Source of the DNA: Schistosoma haematobium
Taxonomy: Eukaryota > Platyhelminthes > Trematoda > Strigeidida > Schistosomatidae
DNA length: 64,000 bases
Direction of reading: 5' to 3'
NCBI RefSeq assembly: GCF_000699445.3
Contig: NC_067196.1
Span: forward strand, 25,747,116 to 25,811,115
Of the stretch, positions 42,901 to 58,200 are shown one piece after another. The notes under the pieces are model-generated. The model was given only the letters and a program-made list of their open reading frames with translations, was not told the origin of the DNA and made no database searches. Each line of letters opens with the position of its first letter. Within the stretch, counting starts at the first letter, position 1. The position numbers and the translations under genes were made by a program.

Positions 42901-45900
42901 TGTATGCATGTGTGTGCATATTTATTTGAGATTGGCTAGGTTTGCTGATTGTTTTGTTTCGGGTCTTGTTTATTGAGTTTAACCTCATTTTAAGTTGTTG
43001 TGTATGTAGGTATGTAAACAGTACAAACATCATTATTATGTCTATTATTATTTGTATTGTGTTTGTAATCCATGCATTTTCTAGGTTTTAAAATTCAAAA
43101 AACAAATTTACCATATGACACTAACCATAGTTGTGAATTATAATTAATTAATGATAATAATAGAGGAAAATTGTACAGTAGTAATAGTAGTGTTTTGAAT
43201 GAAAACTTGGTGGGGATAACTAGTTTATCATTCCATGCAAAATTACAGTGTCTTGGTAATATTTGGGAACTATACATTAAATACATTATTTGCACATCTC
43301 CTTTCAGTTGTCTTTTACATGCTTTATGATTCTTCCAATCCTATTGTTGTTATAACTGCTCTCCCTTTCCTTTGCTGTTCTCTTTAATTCAATCTTCTGT
43401 TGGTAAACATTTCACTTCCGATCGGTGCTACATACTACTTATATCTGTCAACATAAGTAGCATACACTACAGCGGTAGTAGTAGTAATAGTAGTAATTAA
43501 TCATTATAAACAAACGACTTTTTTGGACTTGACATTTAGTGATAATAATCAGTCAGTTGTAACGTAGAACCTGATCCTTGTGTACATCGGTTGAAGTTCC
43601 CATGTCGCAGCAACATGGATAGATGGAATTTTCAGACCAAATCCCGGAGTAGTTGATGTAGTACCAGTATTGGTGGCAATACAAAAGATTAGGGATCAAA
43701 GGTAAGTTTCAAGAAGATGTAAATTGGTGAGACAATTATGAAGAATTCAGAAGCTTAGATTTCGTGGGGAAGAAAATGAATGGATCCATCTACGCCATTG
43801 CAAATGATTTTGAGCCATGTCTCTTAAAGTTTGGAAACTTTTTTGTGGAGTTTTATTCTCTGAACTGGATGGTTAACATTATATCATAGTCATGTCATAG
43901 TCAAAGTCTAATAAGAATGAAAACAACAGATAAAAGTGAGATAGGAGTTTGTCTAGTTGATAACAATAGCGAAGATAGAGATAATGAATAAGCATGAGTC
44001 AAAGGAACAACCTACAAATTGAATAACGAAGTGTTAAGAGTATATCAAACTGAGGGGTCGGATACACTCCCTCTGAGCACAAATATCAGACTTGGAACGA
44101 TGAATTATCAGTACCCTCCTCTATGCACAAGTTTTTTTTTTCTAGCTAGTATTTAGTTATTCGACTGCATTCTTGTATACTCAATATTTCATCATAACAA
44201 TTGAATTACCGTTGAACTGTTGTCATGCCTACTAATATATTATTGTGTCACATCAATTATACTATTTTGGGGATTATAGTTGAAATCAACAGATGAACAG
44301 GATTGCGTAATCATAATTAGATTGTTCAGTGTTTATTCCTTTACCATATTGGACAATCCACCAGTGAACATGTGTGTGTGTGTGTTGACCTTAATTCAAT
44401 CATCATCTAATGCATAATTGCTTGTTTTTATGGTTTTTTCTTGATAATATTAAGGTCGTAATAAATTATAATTTTACTTCATCAATATGAACGTTTCTGT
44501 TTGATGACCTCAAGTAAAGTAGTAATGGTGGTGGTCATGTGCAGTGGTGATGATGACCTAATATCAAATCCAAGTTCTTCTTTAGCCACTGGTCTCGTTT
44601 TAAATGAGGAGAGATATTTCATATTTCTCGTTTTTGTCACTTCCATTTGTTATTGTTGGCTTATGAAGAATGAGAAAAGAGTAATGATGAAAGGGATTGA
44701 TTTTTTTACGCATGGCATGTAAATTAATATCAATCTTAATGATATTAGTTGATTTCTTCCCCACCCTTCTCTACAAACACTGACAAACAGCAAACAAATC
44801 TTCTACATGAAGAATAAATTGTCTAGAGACATGAATAATTCATCATCGTATAAGATAAATGCAAATCTATGTATAAATATATAATTTGTGTGCATGAAAT
44901 CATTCCTTTACCAAGGATTTGTTCATTATTATTACTATCACTACTACTAACATTGACCTTATCCACTCATGTGTATTTATATATAATCAGTGCGACAGAG
45001 GAAAATCACATGCAAATGATTTTAATTGAAATAAAAAAATCAAAGGACAACTTTTTTGATTGTCCAGTTTTTTTTATGTGGTTAATTATGTATTTGCATA
45101 TTATTGATTACGGCACTAATAGTTAGAGTTTCGAAAAAGATATAATTTTCAGCACTGATTTATTAAACTGCATATGTCAATTATTCTTGCGTTTGTATGT
45201 TATTCACATCAACTATACACATATATATGTATATGTAGGTTCGCTGATAACCAGATGGCGTTTAGAGCGAATTGTATTCTGTTCGAGTTCTGGATTGAGA
45301 GTCAAGTCTGGGCTTCGAGTAAATCCAGGTGACAAGCCCCAAGTAAGATGAGGTGCTCATCTTGGATCCCCACAATTAGGCACATCCTATCTGTTCTATA
45401 AACGAATCACAGTTTCTCATTAGAGGTGTTAGTTAATCGGGAAATGTAATTCATCAATGACATTGAATAGTAATCACATTCTGTCATAAACTGTATCTGC
45501 TGCTGTGAGTGTTGACCTACTGGATTCTGATTTGTGAATTATTTTTATTGAATGATAGCAAAGATTCATATATATCATTCACAAATTCCTATAAGCTTTT
45601 CCCGAGTTCTTCCCGAATTTCATATCAAACAATTTTTGTCAAAACCACTAATATACAAATAAGAATATGGAAGTGAAATCGTCTATTTCATGGATGATGA
45701 CTCGTCATTAGTGCCTTGACTAAGTTATTGAACATTCCATAACATGCGTATCAGGCTAATCATCATATATATACATTTTTTGTAATCGTAACAAATGGTT
45801 CGATTTCATGAATATAAACCCTTCGAATTTAAATGACTGAATCCGTCTCTAATTCACTACTAATATCATCCTTAAGTTAATAGAACAGCTCAAGTAGAAC

Positions 45901-47086
45901 TTCCTTTCGATTACTTGTAAACATTTAGTGTAGTCTAATCATTAGTATAGGGAATCGTGAAGATTATTGAATATTTTCGTTCATATCACTAATTGACCTT
46001 AATTAGAAAACCAAAAACAGTCCTTTTGCTCTTGGACCATTGAGTCGGCATTCAACAGTGTACATGTTTAACTTAAATCAATTCATTATATTCCCTAGCC
46101 AACTTTAATGCTGTTGGTGGTGGATCGTCAATTCACCAACTAGTCACAACTTCTCATTAGAGCTTCAGGAATCACCATTCGAACTTAGTCACTTGTGATT
46201 ATACAATTTATTATTATTCAGTATTATATTTTTGGTACAATACAGCACAAAGTATTTCAACAAGTTTTCGTTTCTTATTTCTTGATCGATCTCGACGATA
46301 AATATAGGGTGATCTCCAGTTAGATATTAGCAGTTCAGGAACCGACATATGAATAATGCTCATTATTTTCGATGTATATTGCTAGCAACCACAATTTCTC
46401 TGATTGTGCTTTTTCATAAATTGTACAGCGAAAGGTTGTAAACTTTTCATTAACTTTTCATAACCTATTCAGGTGCTGAATAGGTTTTGCGATTAATATA
46501 CATAAACATGTGTTAAAACAAACAGAAAAACAGAAAACTTGTTGAAATATCTAGATGACAGGAACAGGTAGCCCAGATATTCAAGCAGGTCGCTAATAAT
46601 GACCAGCTTCATTGTGATCATCAATAAGAGGAAGTTAAACTAGTAGTATTTTTATGAAAAGTTAAAATATCTGATAGAAATAGACACCAAGAACATATGT
46701 ACCGATAACAATAATGATAAACATAACAATAATTTTACTGATGATGATAATAATTGAGAAATTTGTAAACATATTCTTTAAGACGAAAACATGTTTCAAC
46801 TTAAAGCAATATTTAATGTTAATGTTTATTTATTTATTTGTTTACTTTGTTATTGCTATATATATGTGTGTGTGTTTGTCTTCGTTTTGTTAACGTCAAA
46901 TCATGTTGACTCCTTTGTTTTGTCTTCTTATTTTCTTGTTTAATAACAAGAATCAGAAGTGATTCTCAAATTGTGACAATCTACTTTTTTTTTTCTTCAA
47001 GTACAAAATTGTCTCCTATTGTCTAGCGAGTTGACTAATACTAATACTGTTTGTTTGATTGTCTAATTGCTAATATATGTATATAC

Positions 47087-47150
<64 letters not shown>

Positions 47151-50100
47151 TTGTTTACATGGTATGCACATATAAGTAGGTAAGTAGTTTGTTATTTGCA
47201 TACAGGATGGTTGTACGTGACCACATTTTCGATTTTGTAAATAAACATATTTATATCGAAGTGAACAGATTTTTTTTTGAGAAAAAAAAACATATTTATT
47301 CCTCAAGTTGTGATATGATTATTAATTGGATTATTTATTTATATGTATTTAAATGAGTTGACAATTATCATCTTTTCAAATAATTATGTCTATTATAACA
47401 GTGTTTATTATGCACAAAATCCAGTCAGCATGGTAATGCGAAAGAAGCAGCAAACTGATGGTAATCTGTGTAGTTTAATATTCGTAAACAGTCAAGTTAT
47501 TATTAGTTCATGTATTCGTGGCAAGTGATTTTTGTACGTTGAAACGAACTTATGATGTGTTATGGTTTAAATATGAATATATTGTCACTACAAATCTCTA
47601 AACACATTCAGGATTATACTCTTCAAATGAACAGCATTCACTTAATCCGGTCGAAGCATTTCCTGAGTAGGATGAGACAATCGAATGAACAACTTTGAAG
47701 TTAGGTACAGGATACTAAACAAAGAGGGTAAATTGGTTGGTGAGTTAATGGTTCTCCGTCGACTGAACTGATTAAAATATGTATCATTTATACCCAACAA
47801 ACACTTACTTCGATGCACGATGTTACTGATATAAGATTAGTTCGGAAGAAAACTACCGGCGGTCAAAACAAAACCGTCCACTTAGTTATTGATCGTTGGA
47901 CTTGGTTATGTAAGTATATCTAAACCATCTGATCGGGGCCCTTGTGATTCGTTCATTCTTTGTCTTCTCTTAGATCTTGAATTGTAAAAGCTAAACTTTT
48001 TATCTGACGAATTCATTCTTTAATTATTGCCTACACCTAATTTTTCCTACCATTATTGATTACTTTTACTGCTCCCAACATTCTGGTATTTATCTTGGTG
48101 ATATATTGTTGTGCTAATGTGGTGAGGCAACTCGAATCGATAAAGAAATGTGCCAGGTTCTGGGTTTGTGACTAACTGACTGATTCACTCACTGCTCACC
48201 ATATCACACACACGAGTATAATCATTTGCAGAGAGATATCAGTGATTAAATAATAAAACATCAATTTTTACACAATTTGATTATTTAATTAACATTCCTA
48301 TACATATGCTTTTACATATATGTATATTACTTTTTACCTATTTCAGCATACTTATCAAATGAAGTTGTTTTACAAACAGAACAGTCTGATGATCCTATTC
48401 AAAAGACTGCTGATTTCGATTCAACTGATATTGACTTAGAAGCGGAAAGACTATTGGTTATGTCGAAACCGTCATCGTCCGATCAAGCACAAAGTTTATC
48501 AGTGAAGAATTCGCCCTCGGTACAAAAAGGTAAGATGTTTAACATAACATAATATTTGGAGAGAGAAATGTCTTATGTGTGGTGTGTAGCAGTTGCACCC
48601 ATGTATGTTTGGTAAATGTGATAGTTGTCTTCTACTTCAAGATGTATGATCATATACTTACAGCTTTTCTTGATGAATTGTTGCGTGTGTAAAGCAGTCG
48701 ACCGTCAACTAATGGTATTAAGTAAGTCACAGGTTGAAACCCCTCTCCATTTAACTTAATTTAGACAATCGGGTATTATTATTAACACTTTCATACATAT
48801 AGTTTGCCTTAAACCCGAATATATAACCATGTATAAATAACTGATCACTGAGTAGTCACCAATGTCATGTTTGTCTAATCACTTAGTGCTAGTCGAATTC
48901 AATCGACCAAGTTGCAGTGGGCCATTACATCTAATTAATTTGACATTGAGTGCACTATTTTAAGATATTATAGGATGGAAGTAGTTAACAAAAGACCCTC
49001 GACCTAAGCTTTATACTCTCTCACATTCGTGGTGACATTGCGATTTCATCGATAGAATTCGTTTAACACTAAATGACTAGACACACATGATTTAAATTAC
49101 TACTCAGGAATTGACCGCTTTTAAAGATATCTTAGTCTTACCGGGGATCAGGCCCAACCCGAATATCTTAATGGTATTGTCTCAAAATGTAAAACTGGAT
49201 GATGACACGTATTTGAATCTCACAAGAATTATCAGTTCCCATATGATTTCATGTGTATGCCTTACTAAAGAATGCTAACAGACACGAAATTTAGTCTCAA
49301 GGTTTTCTGTCTATTACCTAGCATAAGATCTGTCACTGGTTAATGGGCTAAAACTAGAAATCAGTACCAATATGTATTCTAACTCACATAAATATTCCAC
49401 GCAGGGATTTGGTAGTGGCTGGTTCTATGTCAAGCCCATATAGGCTATTCTAGAGTCTGGACAGACCAACCTATCCATTCTTCTCAAGCTACATTTTGAC
49501 CTTGGCACTTATTATCTCCGTTTTTTATATGATCGTATGTGTTATTTGCTTATCATATTCATTATGTATCTGCAACTTATTTTTGGTTTGACTATAAATA
49601 TTGTGTCGAGCTAGATCAAAACTCCCCCAAATGCCCTGGTACGGCCGAAGGTGGGAAGAGTCAGCTCTCCCTCTCCAAATGCTCTCACATGGCTACGCGT
49701 GTACAGCCACTGCCACGGAAGTTCTGCTCACTGCATTCTTGCAGCCGGGGTGTTTTTTCGAAATCAAGATGACAAAAAGCGAATGTCCGGCTCTTTAACC
49801 GGGCTGGTGAATACGGAAGATCCACCTAGGTGAGTTGGAAAGCCCTGATTCCAAATCAATGGTACATCTGAGCTCTAGGATCCTGAGCAAATAAATGGCG
49901 TACGAACCAATTATTAGTCACCGGCTACGATGGAACTGGGGAACATATGTATTCGGTACCCCCTTGTACCAATATTTATGTGTTCAAATAAATAAATAAT
50001 AAGATCCAAACGAGTTGGCTAATTCACCTTCTCCACGGCGCGTCACTTCGTCTTGTCCCGCTTCTCTCTCTTCACTCCGTCTCTGTGACTATCTGTTCAG

Positions 50101-52208
50101 ATCAATGATTGTATGAAATATACGTAAAATCCATTCTTGTATTTGACTTGTTTAATTCCGTTATTCACTATCGCGATTTAAGTCGATGAAAAATATACTA
50201 CGGTTGGCGACATGTATATTTCGATGATAATGAGCATACGATTTAACTGGAGTCAGATATAGGGCCACTTAAGTTTACTTCCTGACCTCCATGAAGCTTT
50301 CTTATAACGATACAAATCCTTTTCTAATTGTTCATTCGTTGTGATATATACATTGAACATTTTATTGATTGATTATAACTGTGCGATCCCAACACAGATC
50401 CTATCAAGTTCTTCATTAAGGTTATACTTCTAGTGTTATTTTATATCATTGTAGAGGTACTTAGTGAAAATGTTATATGTTGTCTCAGTTATTATTTTCT
50501 GTTATTTTTCGACTTATTTACAGATCTCGACATTGAGAAGCCATCATCATCAGTATCATTAGCCCAAGTTACATTGTCCACAGCGTCATCAATATCGTCT
50601 TCACCATTTGACACACCGATTAGTGCAACATTCAAATTGAGAGGATCAAATGTACCATATATCATCGCGATTATATGTTGTTGTTTAGGCTCATTTGCAT
50701 TTGCATGCTTTTTTGCATTTATGATATTTCGATTGAAACGTTACCGAAAGAGACGTTTGAAAAAATTGCAGAAACAACAAAAGCTTCCACATACTTTAGA
50801 TAAACAATCATCTATGCACCATCAACATTTACTTCTTACAACAGCTGGACAAAATCAAAATTCTTTGTCGTCTACACTGTCTACTCCTCCTTCTTGCTTA
50901 TCATCATCTACATCTGCACCGACTTCTGTTCCTGCCTTAAACAATACATCATCATTACATCAGTATAACCAGTTAAAATTGTCTAATGGGAATCATTATG
51001 CTACTGATATTCATAGTAATAACAATAATAGTAATAAGGTGGTGCATTCCAATGTTGTCAGCCTCTTACAAACTCCAACAGCTATGGATATGCATAATAA
51101 TTATAATCATTTGACTGGAGCTTTTTCTCAAGGTTACTCTGACATGTTGACTCATCATCATCCAGCTGGAACAATTTGCACTCCATACTCAACTAATGGA
51201 ATTGATCAAGGTAATCTGATAACGATAATGAAGTTGTGGTTGTTTAGTTGTTAACTTTATTCCCATATGGGTTCAAGTTGTTTATACATTACTGTCATTG
51301 TCATACTTCTTGTTCAATTTACAATAGATAATGACGCACTGTGATTAGTTTGTCATTTGTTTTGTGACTGACTCATTTATTCTACTAATCGCGTGTTACT
51401 CTATTGTCACTGATTTGATGCATTTTTTTAATGACTCATAATGACACATTCAACTAAATGATATTTTTGCATTTATCTTAATCAGTCTTGATAGAAAAAT
51501 GACTTTAGTCAGCTTCAAATCCTAGTTTCTTTTATGTGTCTAAGCCATGTCATTAGGATTTCCCTCCTCTATAGGGTGACATTATGAGTCATGTTTTCAG
51601 TGCTCAATAAACATGGCCTAGGTAGGTCAAGTAAGATATTCAGCCCATGTAAGAGCTTAATTTTCACTGAGGATTTTATTTCAAATCTTGCTTTCATACT
51701 ATTGTTTGTATTTTTCATCTGATATATTGGTCTGTGCAACACTGACATAATCATAATAGACGGTTTTGGACGCCATCAGAGGCTTAATATAAACTACTAT
51801 AATATTAAGGATTCATTCACTAAATGAATGGGTAAATGACTGAAAAGTACAGGATTAAAAGACAAGTGTTGAACATTGGTAATATTGCGGATAACCTTAA
51901 CCTAAAAAGATTGCAAGCTGCTAAGATCGTTTACCCCTTTTTTCGCCTTAAGTAGTACATCATAGTACATCATGGTATTACAACTTGGTTGGTTGCAATT
52001 CATATTGTCACGGTTAAGTACGCGATCTTCGTGGTTCTTTGTTATTGGCAAACACTGATTAACTTCTCTGATGGACTATTTTATTACTACCACTGCTACT
52101 ATGATATCCCATAAATGAAATGTTTCGACTTTATAAATGTGACAAACTTTTAAATTCTCGAGTGGCTCCCTCACATTTGGTAAATAGGTTGTAGAGATTC
52201 TTCTTCTT

Positions 52209-52268
<60 letters not shown>

Positions 52269-55200
52269 CACATTCCGGGAAGTAGCCTTACGATGATTTG
52301 ATTTATAGTCATAAAATATACAAACTACAATTATTACGTAAAACGAAAAGATATGTTTCGGTATTTACATGTAAATCAGTTGTTTTCACTTCAAGTAATG
52401 GGAGTCATTTTAAGGATAGGCATGCCAGCATTATTTGAATGTGGTTACTATGTGTTTGTTAAATGAATTCTGGTCTAAATTGTATTTGATACATTCTATC
52501 TTTCCGAGCTACATTTATCAATAATGAATCGTGATTCTCCCCCATGTTCTTTCTCTCTAAATATAACAGAGGTAGTTATATCTTGTACACTGTTACATTC
52601 TCAGTGAACATTTTTGACGTACGTAATGAACTCAATTTCACCGACCGAGTTTTACAGATGACTTGAAGGAGTTTTCTTCTGTTGTTGTCGTTTTTATTGT
52701 TCGTATTATCTCGTCTTGGTTTGTCTGCCTTTGTTGATTTATTAAGTATTTTGGCTCCATAATAAACCTGTCATGTGATTGGTTGTTTTCCTCTTCACTA
52801 CATGGTTTATTACATCGTTTATTATTATTATTATCATTGAATAACAAGTTAATTAAGAAGTAAATACACATTTTATTGTGAATATATATAAACCGGTAGC
52901 TTGATAGTGGTAATAGTAATTACCATAAGAGGTTCTTTTTTCATCTGGAAGATTGACTATAGACTGGTTGGAGGTTAAGGGTGGGGTATCTTTAATATGG
53001 TATGAAACCAAGATTACTTTAGTCTGGTTACTTGTAAATTCGTTTATCTCCACATAAATAAAATAAGTTTATTATTGAATGAATAAAGCATTCCCAGTTA
53101 AGAACATACACGTCTACTTATGTGTGTATACATGATCATAGAAACAAACATGTTCATGTATTCTTTTTGAATTCTGTCTATGGGTTATTTTAATTCTGTC
53201 TAAATTATAATTTGGTTGCTTTACAAATCAGTAGATTATTTTGCCTATTAGCAATTTAAGTGTCTCAGTAAATATTTGCAATCATAAAAAATTCTACTGA
53301 TAATGTGAGAAAATAATATCTTGGTTCTGTTTACATGGGGGGGGGTGATGTTGGTAATAGTAGTAGTAGGTCAACTACTTAGTTATTTTATTTATTCTTG
53401 TATCCAAGATAATATTTATCAGTTAGTATGACAATTATAATTAGGATTGGGTTATTAACCAACAATCAGACAGACACTGAGAGAGAGATGGTGAGTCAGT
53501 GAGTTGTTGTAGTAGCAGTATTATTGATTCACAATAAACTGATGCGATTTTGAACTTAAGAATGCCCCAATGGCAGACAGAATAATGATAATACAATCAT
53601 TAATGTTTCTCTTTCAACTGGGAAATAACAATTAAATTCAACATATGTTATTTAAGTAGTTTTCTTTGATTATTCTTAACTTATTCGTATTCTAAAGTTA
53701 TTACTGTGATAAGACCTAGTGTGTGTATGTGTGTGTGTCGTACTGGATTGGCGTAGTATTTTTGTCGTTAGGGTAGTTGAATAATCCAAGATAATACAAT
53801 AATGGATGTTTTTGATTAGTTGATAACATGTATACATCGGAATTATAATCTTTATTGTGCGAATGAATTTCGGTTGTTAATAATAACTCCTGAAGAAGAC
53901 AGTTGTTTCTCCTTTGAGAAAGTGCTACGTGTCGTGATTTACGCCATTTACATTGTACAAGTTAATCAGTGGAATTCTATCATTACTGATGTCTAACATT
54001 ATGAATCCTGTAATGTATATTAGGTCTGAATACTGTGCAGTTAACGTAGTGCATTTTAAATCCAACCTACAAGAAAGCACGGGTTTCATTCAAGTCGTAA
54101 AAAGGAATATTGGCAACCATGAAATCACAGCTTTGTATTTTGTCGGTTAACTTTAAACACTGTTTGCTAATTTTAGTTCTTTAGAAATTGTTAGATTACA
54201 TACCGCGAACTATCTTTGGTTAGACAACCATTTTAAACTAGAAGGCATTGGACAGTTGTTTTGTACTAGTATAGCAAATAAATGACTTTAGGAATATAAA
54301 TTATTCGTTCGAAGGTTAAATATGCATGGCGAGGCTTGAAGGTCCTGGATTCAATCCCCGATGAGACTGTGGGTCATGAACTGCTGAGGGGTCTTGTAAT
54401 AGAAGTAAACAGATGTCTAGTGTTTTGCTAGTTGTCTAATCAAATCCAGTCCGTAATGTGAGTTTTTTTTAAAAGGAATATTGAGTTATTTTCTAAATTT
54501 CTTATATTATTTTAAACCACAAAATGTTGGTATTTTCTTTTTTAAAAACATACATTGTAGATGGTTTGCTAGCTTTTCAATTGTTACAACATGGTCCTAC
54601 GGTTGGATCGAATTTTTCTGCATTAAATGGTTTAACATTAGCTCGTCGTGGACTATCTGACAATAATAGTAATAATAACAATAGTCCTGGTGTTTTCACG
54701 GTACATCCAATGGTTACACTAGGAACAGATAATAAATTAATCGGCGTAAATTTACCACCGACAAGTTGTAATTTTGCACCTCAACTAAAAGGTAATCTAC
54801 TCTGTTCACAAAACAGTAACAATAATGTCAACAACGGTGTAATAAATACCAATTTTGTTGCCCCGCATTCATCGTTGCCCCCACCTCCTCCTCCACCAGA
54901 TCAACCGTTACCGCCTTTGCCGACTTTGTCATCGGATTTGAATAATGCAAACAATCGCCTATTGATTAATACATCATTGTCACCTGTTTACCCGTATGCT
55001 GCTACTGCAGCCGCTGTATCGTCATCGTTCGCCTCACAAGCATATCCAAATGAAAATAGCTTTATACTATCCATAGGTATGTTGTATATACTCATCGATA
55101 TCTATCTAGCTGTCCATTCATATATTTAGTTATGAGTGTTATATGCAATACTGTAATTTACTCTCATCTTATTTACAGGGAAAATTAATTATTGAGTTTG

Positions 55201-58200
55201 TAGAATACTGTGGAATAATTATGATTTTTGTTATTATCATTACTAGTAAATAAATTCCCTCGATATGTATAGCAGATATTCAGGTGAAAATTATCAACGG
55301 TTAAATGTTAAGCAGAGATGAGTAGTGGCTAACAGAGAAATCCAGGACGCTCACTTTGTCCTGTTTGGGACTCATCAACTGGATGTATCTGCTTTCCAGT
55401 ATTGATGTTCATTCCGGGACTGGAACTCAGTATCATTCACTTCAAAAATCATCGAATTATCCGTTCAGCTACTGAGTCCAGATCGCCAATGTGTGCAGTG
55501 GGGTGAATTTTAATTCATATATATTGGTTGGTGTTTAGAATTGCAATTGAATGATCGTCAACTCTGTGATACAGATACATTAATCTGATAATTCCCGAAC
55601 AGGACGAAATGCGTGTTTTGGATTGCATTCCTAGCTACCATCTATATCCTCTTAAAATGCTTGCGACTGAACTGGAATATAGGAGCAATCCTCACAAGAT
55701 GCATGTATACGAAAAAAGAGATTGATCAATTTCTGTCGTAAACATCAATGAGAAGATCCAAGTCACCAGCACATAGGAATTTAATGTTAGAGTAAATATT
55801 TTTTTATAAGTCATAAGAAACCATTTTTGTTTTTAATCCAACTTCTTGTATCACTTACTTATTTGGATCACGTGACAAAAAGCTCACTAATGAAGCGTCC
55901 ACTTAATGCCTATCAAACCAATGACCTTCACTTGACTAACAACACAACTAATCGTCAACAACGACGACTGAATATCATAACTCCTATTGGTCTCCACAAC
56001 TCCTATCATCGCCGGTCAATTAAAAGACGAGAATACCAAGCTGATCTACTTTTAATTATTGTATAATATTGTTATTTTTATTCAGAAACTCATGAATATA
56101 TGCACCGATCACGCGCCTTACAACTTAATAAAAGTAGGAAAACATAATTCCCTATATTAAGTAGACGGTGGTCATATGTAATGCAAAACTGAATAGTAAT
56201 AAGTGAATTATTAATTAACGATAATTTACAAACGGTAAAACCTAGCACAATGGTTAATAAATGAATACTTACAATAAAAGCCATATAATATTACTATAAA
56301 TTAACTAAATATTTAATTAATACACAATAAGCATATTTATGATAATTTTCCTCGGAATAGTTCTAAAAGTCTCATCTCTTCCGATTATTCGTCTTGATCT
56401 AACTGTTCACACCTATTCATGATGATAATAGTAGTCATAACAATACGCTAGCGTTGTAACAGTTGGAAAAGTAAAATAAGGTCATAAGGGTAAAAACAAT
56501 AATCGAGATGAACATTCTCTATTTATGATGGGTAGGGGAGTGAAAACAGTGATGTATTGAGAGGAAGGCAATCAATTGGAGAGTGAAATAGGTACTCACC
56601 AATGATACTAGATAATGATTGTAATATGATTGAAAGTTTGCTGAAAGCTGAATGAGTCTAAACAATTCAATAATTATGATGCCCAAAGTATTCTAGGATG
56701 ATTGACCAATAATATTATCAGTATGGGGTTGTGGGAGGTTGTTAAGTTTTTAATTGAGATCATGAATCGATCGATGTTGGAATACCGTTGAAAACCTGAA
56801 AGCACTGAACGACCGTTTTGTTCCAATGTGGAACTCCTCAGCAGTGCTCGCCCATGATCCAATATGCAGGGTTTGAACCCAGGACCTTCGGTATCACGCA
56901 CGAATACTCAACCTCTAGACCACTGGGCCTGCATCCGACGGTGTTAATGTCTAACTTCAACCAATCCATTATATTAAGAGACCGTCCACCATTGCCTTAA
57001 GTGAGTAACTGCCGGCTCAGCATCTGCGTGCAGGATCTAGTGTCCTGGGTTCGAGTGTCCCGCGCGGAATTGTGGATGCGCACTGCCGAGGATTCTCATA
57101 ATAGGACGGAATGGCCGTCCAGTGCTTTCAGGTTTTCAATGGTGGGCTAACATCCATCGATTCATGCTCTTAATAATATTATATTTTTACAAAATACTTA
57201 AATTAACAGGTTGACAGTTGTTCTACCATTCCTTAATAGTTTTCAACGATTCTGTAATGGATGATAATTTATGGTAAAAAATGTCCCATACAAGTTCTTC
57301 AAATCTGCATGAATTATGTATTGAGTTTGATTTTATAGTGTTTACTCTGTATGTATGTTGTGTGTTGATTCCACACTTCAAATTTAATTAGTCAAATGGA
57401 ACATGGAACCTGACACATGTGTACATCGGTTCAAGCTATTATAACCCATTAACACAAAGAAATGAAATTGTCAGTGAGAATCCCAAAGTAGTAAAGTTAG
57501 TAACTATATTAGTGAGAATAGAAAATGTAAAACATTAGAGAAACAATTTGAGAAGGAAATATAAATTAGGGAAATAATGAAAAGCATTTTTAAAGAATTT
57601 AAAAAATTTGAATGAAAGGCATAATGAAAATACTTGAAAATAGACTATTACTTCTTGTATTATGTGTTATTGTAAAAACAAACTTTCTTCATTGAACATA
57701 TATTTGTGTTTTGAGTTTTATTTTATTGATAACTACTGACTAACTGGCTAGTTTGACCGAATTGTTTATTTGTGTAGATTAAATATTTGAATAAATTAAA
57801 TATTTTAATAATTTTAAATCATTTTAATGATAGAGGCAATATTCTTTCTTTTTTTTTTTGTTGTTACTATAATTTATTTATATCAGAAGTATGAACTTAA
57901 TCAGATATCACATATTTAAAAAGCAACCATACATAATTACGTCATTGTGTCGACTTTAATATGTTGTATTTTTAGTTGTTACCAAGTTCTGTTAATTCAG
58001 ATATTCACAGTTGACGCAAATAAGTACGAGTCCATGCCACTTATTCTCGTTCATTATATGCTATTTTTATTGTCACTGAAGTTCTTACATAAATTTTATA
58101 TTTAAATGTTTTTCAAAAACCAAGGAGTTAATAATTATTCATAAGATATAGAAATAATTTCATTGGATAAATTCTAAAACTCACGATGTTGTGGAATTAA

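Larger units (their letters stand above)
37631..48346 (+). other. DDR intron 5 (10.7 kb)
   Basis: Starts GTAAGT, ends TTTCAG. Contains SINE copies at 39715-39940 (minus) and 40070-40185, a solo LTR at 41429-41785, a dispersed repeat at 43560-43850, SINE-like segments at 45240-45480 and 45950-46200, and (AT)n at 47087-47149. It separates the folded ectodomain from the stalk and TM exons. Confidence 0.75.
48530..50523 (+). other. DDR intron 6 (2.0 kb)
   Basis: Starts GTAAGA, ends TTACAG. Holds an inverted pair of dispersed repeats (48838-48965 minus and 49020-49118 plus) and a GC-rich inserted block at about 49600-50110. Confidence 0.75.
51211..54560 (+). other. DDR intron 7 (3.35 kb)
   Basis: Starts GTAATC, ends TTGTAG. 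Contains a (TAA)n microsatellite at 52210-52268, a short G run near 53337-53345, and degenerate SINE copies at 54190-54290 (minus) and 54310-54430 (plus). Nothing else recognised. Confidence 0.75.

Noticed and set aside
47070..47306. Minus-strand ORF with a Tyr-Ile repeat
   Set aside because: It is produced by the (AT)n microsatellite.
49539..49833. Three overlapping ORFs in different frames
   Set aside because: They reflect GC-rich, stop-poor composition of the inserted block; no frame shows a recognisable domain.
56862..56945. Possible tRNA gene on the minus strand
   Set aside because: The A and B boxes belong to a SINE and are followed by the hammerhead and tail; no proper cloverleaf was built.
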